The notes beneath the pieces were generated by a model, which was not told the DNA's origin, did not search any database, and saw nothing but the letters and a program-made list of their open reading frames with translations. Of a stretch of DNA of 64,000 bases, positions 18,967 to 28,935 are shown piece by piece; the stretch's first letter is position 1; each line of letters begins with the position of its first letter. The stretch is from CAZNPA01 sp964575095 (GTDB lineage Bacteria; Pseudomonadota; Alphaproteobacteria; Rickettsiales; SXRF01). Both the position numbers and the translations under genes were made by a program. Location: NCBI GenBank assembly GCA_964575095.1, contig CAZNPA010000004.1, positions 124,001 through 188,000 of the forward strand, given 5' to 3'.

Positions 18967-19722
18967 ATGGACATGGTTACATTGCTGCTGGCCGTTCTTT
19001 CCGGCGCGCTGGTCGGCGGCTCGCTGGGCTTGATCGGCGGCGGCGGCTCGATTTTAGCGACGCCGCTTCTTTTATATGTCGTCGGTATCAAAGATCCTCA
19101 TATGGCCATCGGCACCAGCGCGCTTGCCGTTTCCGCTAATGCGGCACTCAACATGATCGGCCATGCGCGCGGCGGGCATGTGCGCTGGAAACCGGCGCTG
19201 AACTTTGCCGCATTCGGAATAGTGGGTGCCGCCATCGGCTCCACCATCGGTAAACTATTTCCCGGCCGCGAGCTTTTATTTCTCTTTGCACTGCTCATGA
19301 TCGTCATTGCGTTTCGCATGCTGTATACGGCCAAGCGCGCGCCACGACCGGAGCGTCCGGTGCGCTATCCGTTGGTGGCGATCACCGGATTTTTCGTCGG
19401 CGTTATCTCCGGGTTCTTTGGCATCGGTGGCGGATTTCTGATCGTGCCGGGATTGATATGGAGCGCTGGCATTCCGATGCTTTCCGCCGTCGGCTCGTCA
19501 TTAGTCTCCGTCACTGCGTTTGGATTTACGACGGCGGCCAATTACGCGCTCTCAGGTCTCGTGGCTTGGGACGTGGCGGCGGCCTTTATCGCCGGTGGAT
19601 TTTTGGGCGGTTGGTTCGGCAGAAGAGGGGCGCGCACGCTTTCACTGACACACGGGCGCTTAAACCGCGTCTTTGCTGGCATCGTTCTGCTGGTAGCCGT
19701 GTATATGCTTTCGGCGCTCTGA
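18967..19722 (+). CDS. TauE/SafE-family sulfite/anion exporter, integral membrane protein
   Basis: A 251-residue membrane protein with about eight hydrophobic helices in two halves. Each half has a glycine-rich core: GGSLGLIGGGGSILATPLLL near residue 18 and GFFVGVISGFFGIGGGFLIV near 140. This inverted-repeat pattern defines the TauE/SafE (DUF81) family, which exports sulfite, sulfoacetate or related anions. It is divergent from the persulfide dioxygenase, so the short shared region probably drives both. It would remove the sulfite that enzyme makes; this is inferred from position. Its stop is directly adjacent to a convergent lipoprotein gene. Confidence 0.87.
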   Translation: MDMVTLLLAVLSGALVGGSLGLIGGGGSILATPLLLYVVGIKDPHMAIGTSALAVSANAALNMIGHARGGHVRWKPALNFAAFGIVGAAIGSTIGKLFPGRELLFLFALLMIVIAFRMLYTAKRAPRPERPVRYPLVAITGFFVGVISGFFGIGGGFLIVPGLIWSAGIPMLSAVGSSLVSVTAFGFTTAANYALSGLVAWDVAAAFIAGGFLGGWFGRRGARTLSLTHGRLNRVFAGIVLLVAVYMLSAL

Positions 19723-19995
19723 TTACTTGCAGCTGTGGTTGGCCAGGTCGTTATCCGAGCAGGCGCCGAAATCCTGAGGTGGGGCCTGAGCGCCGGCGTT
19801 CGGCGCGGCAGATGGTTCCCCGATATTATATTTATTGTAATAGCGGTAATCGATGTGGTCCCATGTGGCGTCACAAGGTGCGCCGCCATACATGAATTTA
19901 AGTTGGGTGCCGCAGCCGGAAAGCACCAGTAATACCGCGGCCATGGCCAGCAATAGCAGCCAGACGGTGTATTTATGACTTAGTATTCGCGTCAT
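19723..19995 (-). CDS. Small hypothetical lipoprotein
   Basis: This 90-residue protein starts MTRILSHKYTVWLLLLAMAA and continues to a lipobox LSGC, so it is exported and lipidated. The mature part contains APCDATWDHIDYRYYNKYNI and a C-terminal pair of cysteines (ACSDNDLANHSCK). With the cysteine in APCD, three cysteines remain besides the lipidated one. I do not recognise the family. It is convergent with the TauE-type gene, abutting its stop. Confidence 0.7.
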   Translation of the reverse strand: MTRILSHKYTVWLLLLAMAAVLLVLSGCGTQLKFMYGGAPCDATWDHIDYRYYNKYNIGEPSAAPNAGAQAPPQDFGACSDNDLANHSCK

Positions 19996-20125
19996 GGCTT
20001 TTATGCCTTAATGGCCGATTGAAATCGCCTATCAAATACCGTACAACATGCAGTATACAAGGCTTACGCATTTTGTCCCCTGTTTATATGGGGGCAGATG
20101 TAAAACGCTATAAAGAGATATAACG

Positions 20126-21313
20126 ATGCCGGGTGTAAGTGCAATAAGCCAAAATCCGCTTTCCGCAGTGCCGAGAGCACATGCCTATACGGGTATTCTG
20201 CCATGCCAGGCCATACATGACATGGTGGAAAACGGCGAGATTATGCCTGCGGAAATATTGACCGGTATTGAGGCCGATCAGATTCAGCCTGCGAGTATTG
20301 ATCTTCGTTTAGGATATTACGCCTATCCGGTCGATACCAGTTTCCTGCCCGGCGCCGGCGTCAAGGTGCTCGACAAAATGCGGCAGATCGATGCCGATTT
20401 CGAGAAATTCAAGATCGATTTACGGCAAGGCGCCGTGCTGGAAAAAGGCAAGGTCTATGTCGTCCCGCTGCTCGAAGCCATCCGGCTTAAAAGCGAAGTG
20501 GCGGCATTCGCCAATCCCAAAAGCTCGACCGGCCGGCTCGATATATTAACGCGCCTCATCGCCGACGGCGCGACGATTTTCGACCAGCTAGAAAACGGCT
20601 ACGAAGGCCAGCTTTATATCGAGGTCGCGCCCAAGAGTTTTAGTGTTGTCGTCAAAACCGGCGTGCGCCTGAACCAGCTGCGTTTCCGCCGCACGCGCGG
20701 CGAAGCGCCCAGGCCCATCACCGCTGCCGACTGGAAGCAATTGCTCGACGAAGGCCAGGTGGTCAATAGCGATATAAGCGACAAAACCGGCATATTGCCG
20801 TTTACTGTCGATTTAAAAGGCACCGGTAAAGACGGCGACATTATCGGCTACCGCGCTAAAAAACACACAACGCGTATTGATCTCGATCGCCGCGACTATG
20901 ACCCGCTCGATTTCTGGGAGCCGCTGCGTTTCCACAAGAGCCCATCGCTGGTCTTGGACCCCGACGAGTTTTACATCTTGATGACCAAAGAAGCAGTCGC
21001 TGTGCCGCCGGACTATGCCGCCGAAATGGTGCCCTACGATACGCGCGCCGGCGAATTCCGCGTGCATTATGCCGGTTTCTTCGATCCCGGCTTCGGCTGG
21101 AGCAACGGCAAAGCCGGAAGCAGCCGTGGCGTGCTCGAGGTGCGCTCGCACGAAGTGCCGTTTTTGCTCGAGCACGGGCAAACCGTCGGCTGGCTCAAAT
21201 ACGAACGCATGGCGGCGCGGCCGGACATGCTCTACGGCCAGGATATTAAATCGAATTACCAGGGTCAGAGCTTGAAACTCGCCAAGCAATTTCGTCCGCT
21301 GGAGGAAAAATGA
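20126..21313 (+). CDS. dcd: 2'-deoxycytidine 5'-triphosphate deaminase, double-length alphaproteobacterial type
   Basis: This is a 395-residue protein, about twice the length of E. coli Dcd, with two trimeric-dUTPase-like halves. The first half has QPASIDLRLG near residue 56 and NPKSSTGRLDILTRL near 130, including the serine-arginine pair of the dCTP deaminase active-site region. The second half has RIDLDRRDYDPLDFWEPL, VPPDYAAEMVPYDTRAGEFR and HYAGFFDPGFGW. It makes dUTP from dCTP for thymidylate synthesis. This long form is common in Alphaproteobacteria and helps place the organism. The gene is upstream of an acyl-CoA dehydrogenase, with 38 bases between them if the downstream start is 21352. 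Confidence 0.88.
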   Translation: MPGVSAISQNPLSAVPRAHAYTGILPCQAIHDMVENGEIMPAEILTGIEADQIQPASIDLRLGYYAYPVDTSFLPGAGVKVLDKMRQIDADFEKFKIDLRQGAVLEKGKVYVVPLLEAIRLKSEVAAFANPKSSTGRLDILTRLIADGATIFDQLENGYEGQLYIEVAPKSFSVVVKTGVRLNQLRFRRTRGEAPRPITAADWKQLLDEGQVVNSDISDKTGILPFTVDLKGTGKDGDIIGYRAKKHTTRIDLDRRDYDPLDFWEPLRFHKSPSLVLDPDEFYILMTKEAVAVPPDYAAEMVPYDTRAGEFRVHYAGFFDPGFGWSNGKAGSSRGVLEVRSHEVPFLLEHGQTVGWLKYERMAARPDMLYGQDIKSNYQGQSLKLAKQFRPLEEK

Positions 21314-21351
21314 AACACGCTGCCGCACATTCACATAAAGAGGCACCCTCT

Positions 21352-22506
21352 ATGAATTTCGAACTTCCCGAAACCCACGCCATGCTGCGCGATACCGTGC
21401 GTAAATTTGCCGAGAAGGAAATCCAGCCCGTCATCCGCGAGCTCGATAAAAAAGAAAAATTCTCGGAGGATCTGACGCGCAAAATGGGCCAGCTGGGGTT
21501 GTTCGGTATCGTCATCCCCTCCGAATACGGCGGCCACGGCATGGATTATCTTGCTTATGCAATTGCCTGCGAGGAAATCGCCCGCGTCGATGGCTCGCAG
21601 GCGGCCACCGTCACCGCGCATAATTCGCTGGGCATCGGCCCCTTATATTATTTCGGCAACGATGCGCAAAAGAAGAAATACATTCCGCAGCTTTGCACCG
21701 GCGATAAATTATGGGCATTCGGCCTCACCGAACCCGGCGCCGGTTCCGATTCGCGCGGCAGTAAAACCAACGCCAAAAAAGTCGATGGCGGCTGGAAAAT
21801 CAACGGCGCCAAAATCTTCATCACCAACGCCAACCACATGAACGCGGGTGTAACGGTACAAGCCGTCACCGGCAGCAAAGGCGAGGGCAGGCCTGAGTTA
21901 TCCTGCTTCATCGTCGAGGCGGGCACCAAGGGATTTACCGCCAAGTCTATGCACGGCAAGGTGATGTGGCGGTCGTCCGACACCTGCGAGTTATACTTCG
22001 AGGATGTCTTCGTGCCCGATAGCGCTATGCTGGGCAAGCAGGGCGACGGCAGCAAGCAGATGCTCTCGACATTAGATCGCGGTAAAATCGGCATCGCGGC
22101 GATGGGCATCGGCTGCGCTCAAGGAGCGTACGAAAAAGCGCTTTCCTACGCCAACGAACGCAAGCAATTCGGCAAGGCCATTTCCGGTTTCCAGTCGATC
22201 GCCTTCGCGCTGGCCGACATGCACATGAAAATCGAAATTGCGCGGAATTATTTATACAAAGTATGTTGGATGGCCGACAACGGCATGCCTTTCACCAAGG
22301 AAGGCGCGATGGCCAAGCTCTACGCCTCGGAAGTGGCGGGCGAAGTCACCGACATGGCGGTGCAGATCCACGGCGGCTACGGTCTGATGGAGGAATACGA
22401 CGTCGAGCGCTTCTGGCGCGACCACCGGCTGCTCCGCATCGGCGAAGGCACGTCGGAAATCCAGAGATTGATTATCTCGCGGGCGATTGGGTGCGGGGAT
22501 TCATAG
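21352..22506 (+). CDS. Acyl-CoA dehydrogenase, probably for a short or branched acyl-CoA
   Basis: This 384-residue flavoenzyme puts a trans-2 double bond into an acyl-CoA and passes electrons to electron-transfer flavoprotein. I chose 21352 (MNFELPETHAMLRDTVRKFA) because it matches the usual N-terminus and has an AAAGAGG site upstream; the in-frame ATG at 21310 would overlap the dcd gene. Signatures are FGLTEPGAGSDSRG, ITNANHMNAG, ERKQFGKAISGFQSIAF, and IHGGYGLMEEYDVERFWRD with IGEGTSEIQRLIISR holding the catalytic-glutamate position. With methylcrotonyl-CoA carboxylase 1 kb downstream, isovaleryl-CoA is one candidate substrate, but sequence alone does not prove it. The 3' end overlaps a convergent hypothetical gene by 35 bases. 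Confidence 0.88.
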   Translation: MNFELPETHAMLRDTVRKFAEKEIQPVIRELDKKEKFSEDLTRKMGQLGLFGIVIPSEYGGHGMDYLAYAIACEEIARVDGSQAATVTAHNSLGIGPLYYFGNDAQKKKYIPQLCTGDKLWAFGLTEPGAGSDSRGSKTNAKKVDGGWKINGAKIFITNANHMNAGVTVQAVTGSKGEGRPELSCFIVEAGTKGFTAKSMHGKVMWRSSDTCELYFEDVFVPDSAMLGKQGDGSKQMLSTLDRGKIGIAAMGIGCAQGAYEKALSYANERKQFGKAISGFQSIAFALADMHMKIEIARNYLYKVCWMADNGMPFTKEGAMAKLYASEVAGEVTDMAVQIHGGYGLMEEYDVERFWRDHRLLRIGEGTSEIQRLIISRAIGCGDS

Positions 22507-22981
22507 AGCGCGTGGATATGACAACAGCTGGTGCGGAAACGGCTTCCAGCTCTGTGAGAAATTCCTGTTGCGCTAATATGCGTGCTTCTGGTTCAGGATT
22601 GAATAATCGGTCGATCTTCGTTAAGGCTTTTTCAGAGACAGCGAAGCATTTAAGCGTAGGTAGTCGGAAGCCTCCGATAGAAAAACGATCAATGTTCACG
22701 GCGTCAAGATTTTGCCATGCCCTTTCTGCTTGAGAGGGATTAATAATCATTCTTACGCGCGGGGCGTCTGGTGTAGATGGCGTAGACTCCATGTCAAATT
22801 CATGTGCCTTTATTCCCATTACGGCCGCCCATTTTTCTTTTAGATAGTTAAGATCGGATTCTGCGGGCGCTGTGTTATCTACGAACATGTTGATTCTGTC
22901 TATTGCTTCCTTGCGTAGGCGGAGTTTGGTTTTGCGGTTATGCGAGTTGATCTTTTGTATATGTTCAGCAAAGCGGTTCAT
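22472..22981 (-). CDS. Hypothetical protein, 169 residues
   Basis: The protein starts MNRFAEHIQKINSHNRKTKL and is mostly charged and soluble with no signal peptide or membrane segment. Segments of note are LNYLKEKWAAVMGIKAHEFD, PRVRMIINPSQAERAWQNLD and IDRFSIGGFRLPTLKCF. It is not a family I recognise. It is convergent with the acyl-CoA dehydrogenase, overlapping its last 35 bases, and the DNA is AT-richer than its neighbours, which suggests an accessory gene. It is followed upstream by 365 bases of non-coding, repeat-bearing DNA. The reading frame is clean and contains plausible protein sequence, so I regard it as probably real. Confidence 0.55.
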   Translation of the reverse strand: MNRFAEHIQKINSHNRKTKLRLRKEAIDRINMFVDNTAPAESDLNYLKEKWAAVMGIKAHEFDMESTPSTPDAPRVRMIINPSQAERAWQNLDAVNIDRFSIGGFRLPTLKCFAVSEKALTKIDRLFNPEPEARILAQQEFLTELEAVSAPAVVISTRSMNPRTQSPAR

Positions 22982-23112
22982 GAAATAGTCTCCATCCCTG
23001 ATTTCTCTTACGCTGCTTTCTACTATACCAAACCTGATGGTTAATAATGTGACAGTTTTGTTAAGAATAATCTGTAAGCAAACTATTGAAATATATAATT
23101 TTATTATTTCTG

Positions 23113-23230
23113 TTATCCCGACACAAGCCTTGATCCAAGCGCGCTGCGCGTGTCCTCCATGGCCCGAAGGGCGACGGCGGATCTGCGGCGCAAAGGGGAA
23201 AGGGCTGGATCCCGGCCTTCGCCGGAGAAT
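23113..23230. repeat. Intergenic palindromic repeat of the REP type (GATCCCGGCCTTCGCCGG end)
   Basis: A GC-rich block inside an otherwise AT-rich 365-base gap (22982-23346). It begins TTATCCCGACACAAGCCTTG and ends CTGGATCCCGGCCTTCGCCGG, with internal short inverted pairs such as GCGCGCTGCGCGTG and the CCTTCCGC/GAGGAAG pair just after. Elements ending in GGATCCCGGCCTTCGCCGG are commonly dispersed between genes in proteobacteria. Only one copy is seen in this window. The rest of the gap shows no gene. Confidence 0.5.
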
Positions 23231-23346
23231 TTTAATCCCCCTTCCGCAAGAGGAAGAGGGAAAATTGGGGCAATTGGCTGTGTGGATTGACCCGGCTAAA
23301 ACACAAGAGTAACATCAAATTTCTTGGTATTTAGATAGAGGAATTT

Positions 23347-23574
23347 ATGACCAAAGATAAAAGGACTAAGCTTGCACCCCGCGTTGGAACGGAAGAGGAA
23401 GTCGGGTATGCCAATATTGTTGCAGATGTAGCAAGCCACTTGTCGCCGGAGGCGTTTGCCAAGCGGTACGGTCACCATACAGGCAAAGACCGCAATAAAA
23501 ATATCGTTGCGCAGATTCTTGATGAACATCGGGAGGCGCTGTGTCGGCTTCCTAAACCTTCTCGCCAACGATAG
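23347..23574 (+). CDS. Small hypothetical protein upstream of the carboxylase operon
   Basis: A 75-residue basic, soluble protein (MTKDKRTKLAPRVGTEEEVG at the start, HREALCRLPKPSRQR at the end). It has a GAGG site 6 bases before the ATG and ends 6 bases before methylcrotonyl-CoA carboxylase beta. The central part ADVASHLSPEAFAKRYGHHT looks alpha-helical. The family is not recognised. Its place as the apparent first gene of the carboxylase transcript may be fortuitous. Confidence 0.5.
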   Translation: MTKDKRTKLAPRVGTEEEVGYANIVADVASHLSPEAFAKRYGHHTGKDRNKNIVAQILDEHREALCRLPKPSRQR

Positions 23575-23580
23575 TCATAA

Positions 23581-25185
23581 ATGACCTCGCCCGCCCAAAA
23601 TATGGACTCTTCCGCCAAAGCCAACGATAAGCACCACCGCGCGCTTGCGGCGGAGCTGGAAGAGCGCCTCAATATCGTCAAGGAAGGCGGCGGCAAGAAG
23701 GCCGTCGAGCGGCATCATTCGCGCGGGAAATTGCTGCCGCGCGAGCGCATCAACCGCATCCTTGATCCCGGCTCGCCGTTTTTGGAATGCTCGGCGCTGG
23801 CCGCGTGGGAGCTCTATAAAGAAGAAGGCGGTGTGCCGTCGGCGGGCATCGTCACCGGCGTCGGCCGCGTGCACGGGCGCGAATGCATGTTCGTCGCCAA
23901 CGATGCGACGGTCAAAGGCGGCACCTATTTTCCGATGACGGTCAAAAAACATTTGCGCGCGCAGGAAATCGCCTTCGAGAACCGCCTGCCGTGCATTTAT
24001 TTAGTCGATTCCGGCGGCGCGTTCCTTCCCATGCAGGACGAAGTTTTCCCCGACCGCGACCATTTCGGCCGCATCTTCTATAACCAGGCGCGCATGTCGG
24101 CCGCCGGTATTCCGCAGATCGCCGCCGTCGTCGGCTCGTGCACCGCAGGCGGTGCCTATGTGCCCGCCATGTGCGACGAATCGATCATCGTCAAAGGCAA
24201 CGGCACCATCTTTTTAGCCGGGCCGCCGCTCGTCAAAGCCGCCACCGGCGAGGACGTCACCGCCGAGGCGCTGGGCGGCGCCGATGTGCACACCGCGCAG
24301 TCGGGCGTCGCCGACCATTACGCCGAGAACGAAGAACAGGCGCTTGCCATGGTGCGCGACATTATCGAAAACCTGAACTGGCCGCATGTGCCCGCCAATA
24401 CCCAGCCTTACGAAGAGCCGCTGCACGCGGCGGAGGAAATCTACGGGATACTTCCCAAAGAATCGACGCGCGTGCCGTTCGACATCCGCGAGATTATTTC
24501 CCGCATCGTCGATGGCTCGAAGTTCCACGAATTCAAGAAACGCTTCGGCAAGACGCTGGTCTGCGGCTTTGCATCGATTCATGGAAGCCGTGTCGGCATC
24601 ATCGCCAATAACGGCATTTTGTTCTCCGAATCCGCCGTCAAGGGCGCGCATTTCATCGAGCTGTGCTGCCAGCGCAAGATTCCGCTGGTGTTTTTGCAGA
24701 ACATCACCGGCTTCATGGTTGGCAAGAAATACGAAGCCGAGGGCATCGCCAAGCACGGCGCGAAACTCGTGATGGCGGTTTCCAACGCGCAGGTGCCGAA
24801 ATTTACCGTCGTCATCGGCGGCTCGTTCGGCGCTGGGAATTACGGCATGTGCGGCCGCGCTTTCCAGCCGCGCTTCCTGTGGATGTGGCCCAACGCGCAG
24901 ATTTCCGTCATGGGCGGTGAGCAGGCGGCGGATGTTCTCGCGCGCGTCAAAGCCGATGCGCTCGAAAAAGAAGGCAAGAAAATATCCGCCAAGGATATAG
25001 AAGCCTTCCGCAAACCGATTCTGGAAAAATACGCCCGCGAGGCCAGCGCCTACTACTCGACGGCACGGCTGTGGGACGACGGCATCATCGATCCGGCCAC
25101 GACGCGCGATGTGTTGGGCCTGGCCATAGCGGCCAGCCTCAACGCCCCCATCCCTGATACTAAATTCGGCGTCTTCAGGATGTAA
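23581..25185 (+). CDS. mccB: Methylcrotonyl-CoA carboxylase beta subunit (carboxyltransferase)
   Basis: This 534-residue carboxyltransferase moves CO2 from carboxybiotin to 3-methylcrotonyl-CoA in leucine breakdown. It has both crotonase-type halves of the family. The first includes HHSRGKLLPRERINRILDPG, NDATVKGGTYFPMTVKKHLR, LVDSGGAFLPMQDEVFPDRD and CTAGGAYVPAMCDE. The second includes FLQNITGFMVGKKYEAEGIA, GGSFGAGNYGMCGRAF and MGGEQAADVLA. The GAFLPMQ and NITGFMVGKKYE segments favour methylcrotonyl-CoA over propionyl- or geranyl-CoA carboxylase. The biotin carboxylase gene follows after one base, so the subunits are co-expressed. Confidence 0.94.
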   Translation: MTSPAQNMDSSAKANDKHHRALAAELEERLNIVKEGGGKKAVERHHSRGKLLPRERINRILDPGSPFLECSALAAWELYKEEGGVPSAGIVTGVGRVHGRECMFVANDATVKGGTYFPMTVKKHLRAQEIAFENRLPCIYLVDSGGAFLPMQDEVFPDRDHFGRIFYNQARMSAAGIPQIAAVVGSCTAGGAYVPAMCDESIIVKGNGTIFLAGPPLVKAATGEDVTAEALGGADVHTAQSGVADHYAENEEQALAMVRDIIENLNWPHVPANTQPYEEPLHAAEEIYGILPKESTRVPFDIREIISRIVDGSKFHEFKKRFGKTLVCGFASIHGSRVGIIANNGILFSESAVKGAHFIELCCQRKIPLVFLQNITGFMVGKKYEAEGIAKHGAKLVMAVSNAQVPKFTVVIGGSFGAGNYGMCGRAFQPRFLWMWPNAQISVMGGEQAADVLARVKADALEKEGKKISAKDIEAFRKPILEKYAREASAYYSTARLWDDGIIDPATTRDVLGLAIAASLNAPIPDTKFGVFRM

Positions 25186-25186
25186 T

Positions 25187-26673
<1,487 letters not shown>

Positions 26674-26677
<4 letters not shown>

Positions 26678-27174
26678 AAACAATCCTGCACATCAACAAC
26701 GAAGCCGTCACTCTTGAAACTGTCGAGCGCAAGGGCAAGGACGTGCGCTTCTCGCTCAATGGCAAAATCTATCATTTCTACGGCCGCCAGCTTCCCGGCG
26801 GGTTCGTGCTCGAAGAAGAAACGCCGGGCGGGTTTGCGTCCGTTTCCGGTGTCATCTCCAACGATGGCAAAGGCGCCAAGCGCGTGCAACTCGGCGCCAT
26901 CGATGCCAAAATATCGGAAGCGCGCGCTGGTGTTTCTGCATCTGCCGCCGATGCGCTATCGCCGACCGCGCCGATGCCCGGCCTTATCCGGCAAGTGCTG
27001 GTCAAAAAAGGCGACGAGGTAAAAGAAGGGCAGGCGCTCGTCGTCATGGAAGCGATGAAATTGCAGACCACTTTATCGGCAGGCGGTAACGGCACCGTCG
27101 AAGCGGTGCTCATAAAGCCCGGCGACCTCGTCACCGAAGGCGCCGAGTTGGTGCGGCTTTCCGCAGCCAAATAA
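26674..27174 (+). CDS. Methylcrotonyl-CoA carboxylase alpha subunit, biotinyl carrier part (split gene)
   Basis: This is a 166-residue protein starting MKTILHINNEAVTLETVERK. Its last 70 residues form a biotinyl/lipoyl domain: PTAPMPGLIRQVLVKKGDEV, then VVMEAMKLQTTL carrying the biotinylated lysine, then GTVEAVLIKPGDLVTEG. The first 90 residues correspond to the linking domain that, in intact MccA proteins, connects carboxylase to biotinyl domain and contacts the beta subunit. ATGA overlap with the preceding gene indicates coupled translation. In function it carries carboxybiotin between the carboxylase and MccB. The cause of the split (ancestral or recent frameshift plus restart) cannot be settled here, but the restart ATG is perfectly placed. 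Confidence 0.88.
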
Positions 27175-27232
27175 TCGCTCTTGTCGCAGCTGGTCTGCTG
27201 GGCTAAATATTGTTATCTGAAAAGGAGAATAT

Positions 27233-28420
27233 ATGACCAAAGACCCCATCGTCATCGTTTCCGCCGCACGCACGCCTATGGGCGGGTTCCAGGGCGATTT
27301 TAAGGACATGACCGCGCCGCAATTAGGTTCGACCGCCATCAAAGCGGCATTGGAACGCGCCAAACTTTCCGGAAACGATATCGACGAAGCCTATATGGGC
27401 TGCGTCCTCTCGGCCGGAGTAGGGCAAGCGCCGGCACGGCAGGCGGCGCTCGGCGCCGGGCTCCCGCAATCGGTTCCGTGCACGACGGTCAGCAAAGTTT
27501 GCGGTTCAGGACTAAAATCGGTGATGTTGGCGCACGATGCGATTATGACCGGCTCTTCCAATATCGTGGTCGCGGGCGGCATGGAGAACATGACCAACGC
27601 GCCGTATCTGCTGCCCAAAGCGCGCGGCGGCTACCGCATGGGCCATGGCGAAATCAAGGACCATATGTTTTTGGATGGTCTCGAAGATGCTTATGAAAAA
27701 GGAAAATTGATGGGCGTATTCGCGGAAGCCTGCGCGCAGCAATACCAGTTCACGCGCGATGCGCAGGATAAATTCGCCATCACGTCGCTGGAGCGCGCCA
27801 AGAAAGCCATTGCCGACGGTAGTTTCAAAAATGAAATCGTGTCCGTCATCGTTAAGGGCAAAAAAGGCGACACGGAAATTAGCGCCGACGAGCAGCCCGG
27901 GAAGGCCGACCCGGCCAAGATTCCGACCTTGAAACCTGCCTTCGCCAAGGACGGCACCATCACCGCCGCCAACGCCAGTTCCATTTCGGATGGTGCGGCG
28001 GCGCTCGTCTTGATGCGCGAATCGGAAGCGATGAAGCGGGGCTTGAAGCCACTCGCGCGTATCGCCGGCCACAGCAGCTTTGCGCATGCACCGGAGTGGT
28101 TCACCACCGCTCCTGTCGGCGCCTTCAAGAAACTTTCGGAAAAAACCGGCTGGGCGTTTAAGGATGTCGATCTGTTCGAGGTCAACGAAGCCTTTGCCGT
28201 CGTCACCATGGCGGCGATGCACGATCTGGGATTGCCGCACGACAAGGTCAATGTCCACGGCGGCGCCTGCGCCATGGGGCATCCCATCGGCGCTTCCGGC
28301 GCGCGCATCCTCACCACATTGCTTTACGCGATGCAGCAGCGCGGCGCCAAGCGCGGCATGGCGGGCTTATGCATCGGCGGCGGCGAAGCGGTGGCGATGG
28401 CGGTTGAAAGAGCAGCATGA
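27233..28420 (+). CDS. Acetyl-CoA C-acetyltransferase (thiolase)
   Basis: This 395-residue thiolase condenses or cleaves acetoacetyl-CoA-type substrates. The N-terminal catalytic cysteine is in TVSKVCGSGLKSVMLA near residue 89. VNEAFAVV carries the conserved asparagine-glutamate, GGACAMGHPIGASGARI the catalytic histidine and CIGGGEAVAMA the second cysteine. It fits either the last step of isoleucine breakdown (2-methylacetoacetyl-CoA) or acetoacetyl-CoA cleavage after leucine breakdown. It lies 58 bases after the biotinyl gene with an AAAAGGAG ribosome-binding site, in the same transcript direction. A strong terminator lies about 75 bases past its stop, ending the operon. Confidence 0.93.
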   Translation: MTKDPIVIVSAARTPMGGFQGDFKDMTAPQLGSTAIKAALERAKLSGNDIDEAYMGCVLSAGVGQAPARQAALGAGLPQSVPCTTVSKVCGSGLKSVMLAHDAIMTGSSNIVVAGGMENMTNAPYLLPKARGGYRMGHGEIKDHMFLDGLEDAYEKGKLMGVFAEACAQQYQFTRDAQDKFAITSLERAKKAIADGSFKNEIVSVIVKGKKGDTEISADEQPGKADPAKIPTLKPAFAKDGTITAANASSISDGAAALVLMRESEAMKRGLKPLARIAGHSSFAHAPEWFTTAPVGAFKKLSEKTGWAFKDVDLFEVNEAFAVVTMAAMHDLGLPHDKVNVHGGACAMGHPIGASGARILTTLLYAMQQRGAKRGMAGLCIGGGEAVAMAVERAA

Positions 28421-28492
28421 AATAATTCCCATCTCCCTAAAAGAGAGATGGGGAAAGAACACGCCAATATTAAGTTAGTTTGCTTTACAAAT

Positions 28493-28527
28493 AAAAAGCC
28501 CCGCTATATGCGGGGCTTTTTATTTTT
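28493..28527 (+). terminator. Rho-independent terminator after the carboxylase-thiolase operon
   Basis: An 11-base-pair stem (AAAAGCCCCGC / GCGGGGCTTTT) with a TATAT loop at 28494-28520, followed by more T. It is A-rich on the left side, so it may also act on the convergent gene at 28568. Confidence 0.93.
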
Positions 28528-28567
28528 CATCTACGCTCGCAATGATGAATAAAAGCAAAATCCATGC

Positions 28568-28786
28568 CTACTCAAAACGATAGTAATGGCACTGTGACCC
28601 ATCAGTCCTAGTTATACACATATGATAACCACAACCAAAATCCGTGATAGTATAGTGATACCCACTTTCAAAGCACCCACTTTCAATTACAGGTAAGATA
28701 TTCGCTTTACTTTCTGTGGACAAACCAGCACTTAAAGCCATAGCCAATGCTACCACCACCGAAAGTTTAATCATCGATTTTTTCAT
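28568..28786 (-). CDS. Small secreted cysteine-containing protein
   Basis: The start at 28786 (MKKSMIKLSVVVALAMALSA) has a GGGAGAAAATT ribosome-binding site; an ATG 21 bases earlier is less well placed. The product is 72 residues: a signal peptide to about residue 29 (ESKA-N), then a mature chain of some 43 residues with four cysteines in the order SGCF, FGCGY, HMCI, SQCH. Two disulfides are likely in the periplasm or outside. It is rich in Tyr and His. The family is not recognised. It lies alone in an AT-rich pocket between two catabolic operons, which suggests an acquired gene. Confidence 0.65.
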   Translation of the reverse strand: MKKSMIKLSVVVALAMALSAGLSTESKANILPVIESGCFESGYHYTITDFGCGYHMCITRTDGSQCHYYRFE

Positions 28787-28935
28787 AATTTTCTCCCTAA
28801 AATTCATTTCCTAGCTTAATTGCCGTGATACTTCCAGAATAGAGGGGGGGGGTAGTAAATATCAATTAACTATTTGTGAAATTTTTATGACAACTGCTTT
28901 GATTGTGCTATAAGCGCTTGAAGAGGGAATAGATT

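Noticed and set aside
23037..23312. Plus-strand frame of 91 codons
   Set aside because: Its sequence is a translation of the intergenic palindromic repeat and its flanks.
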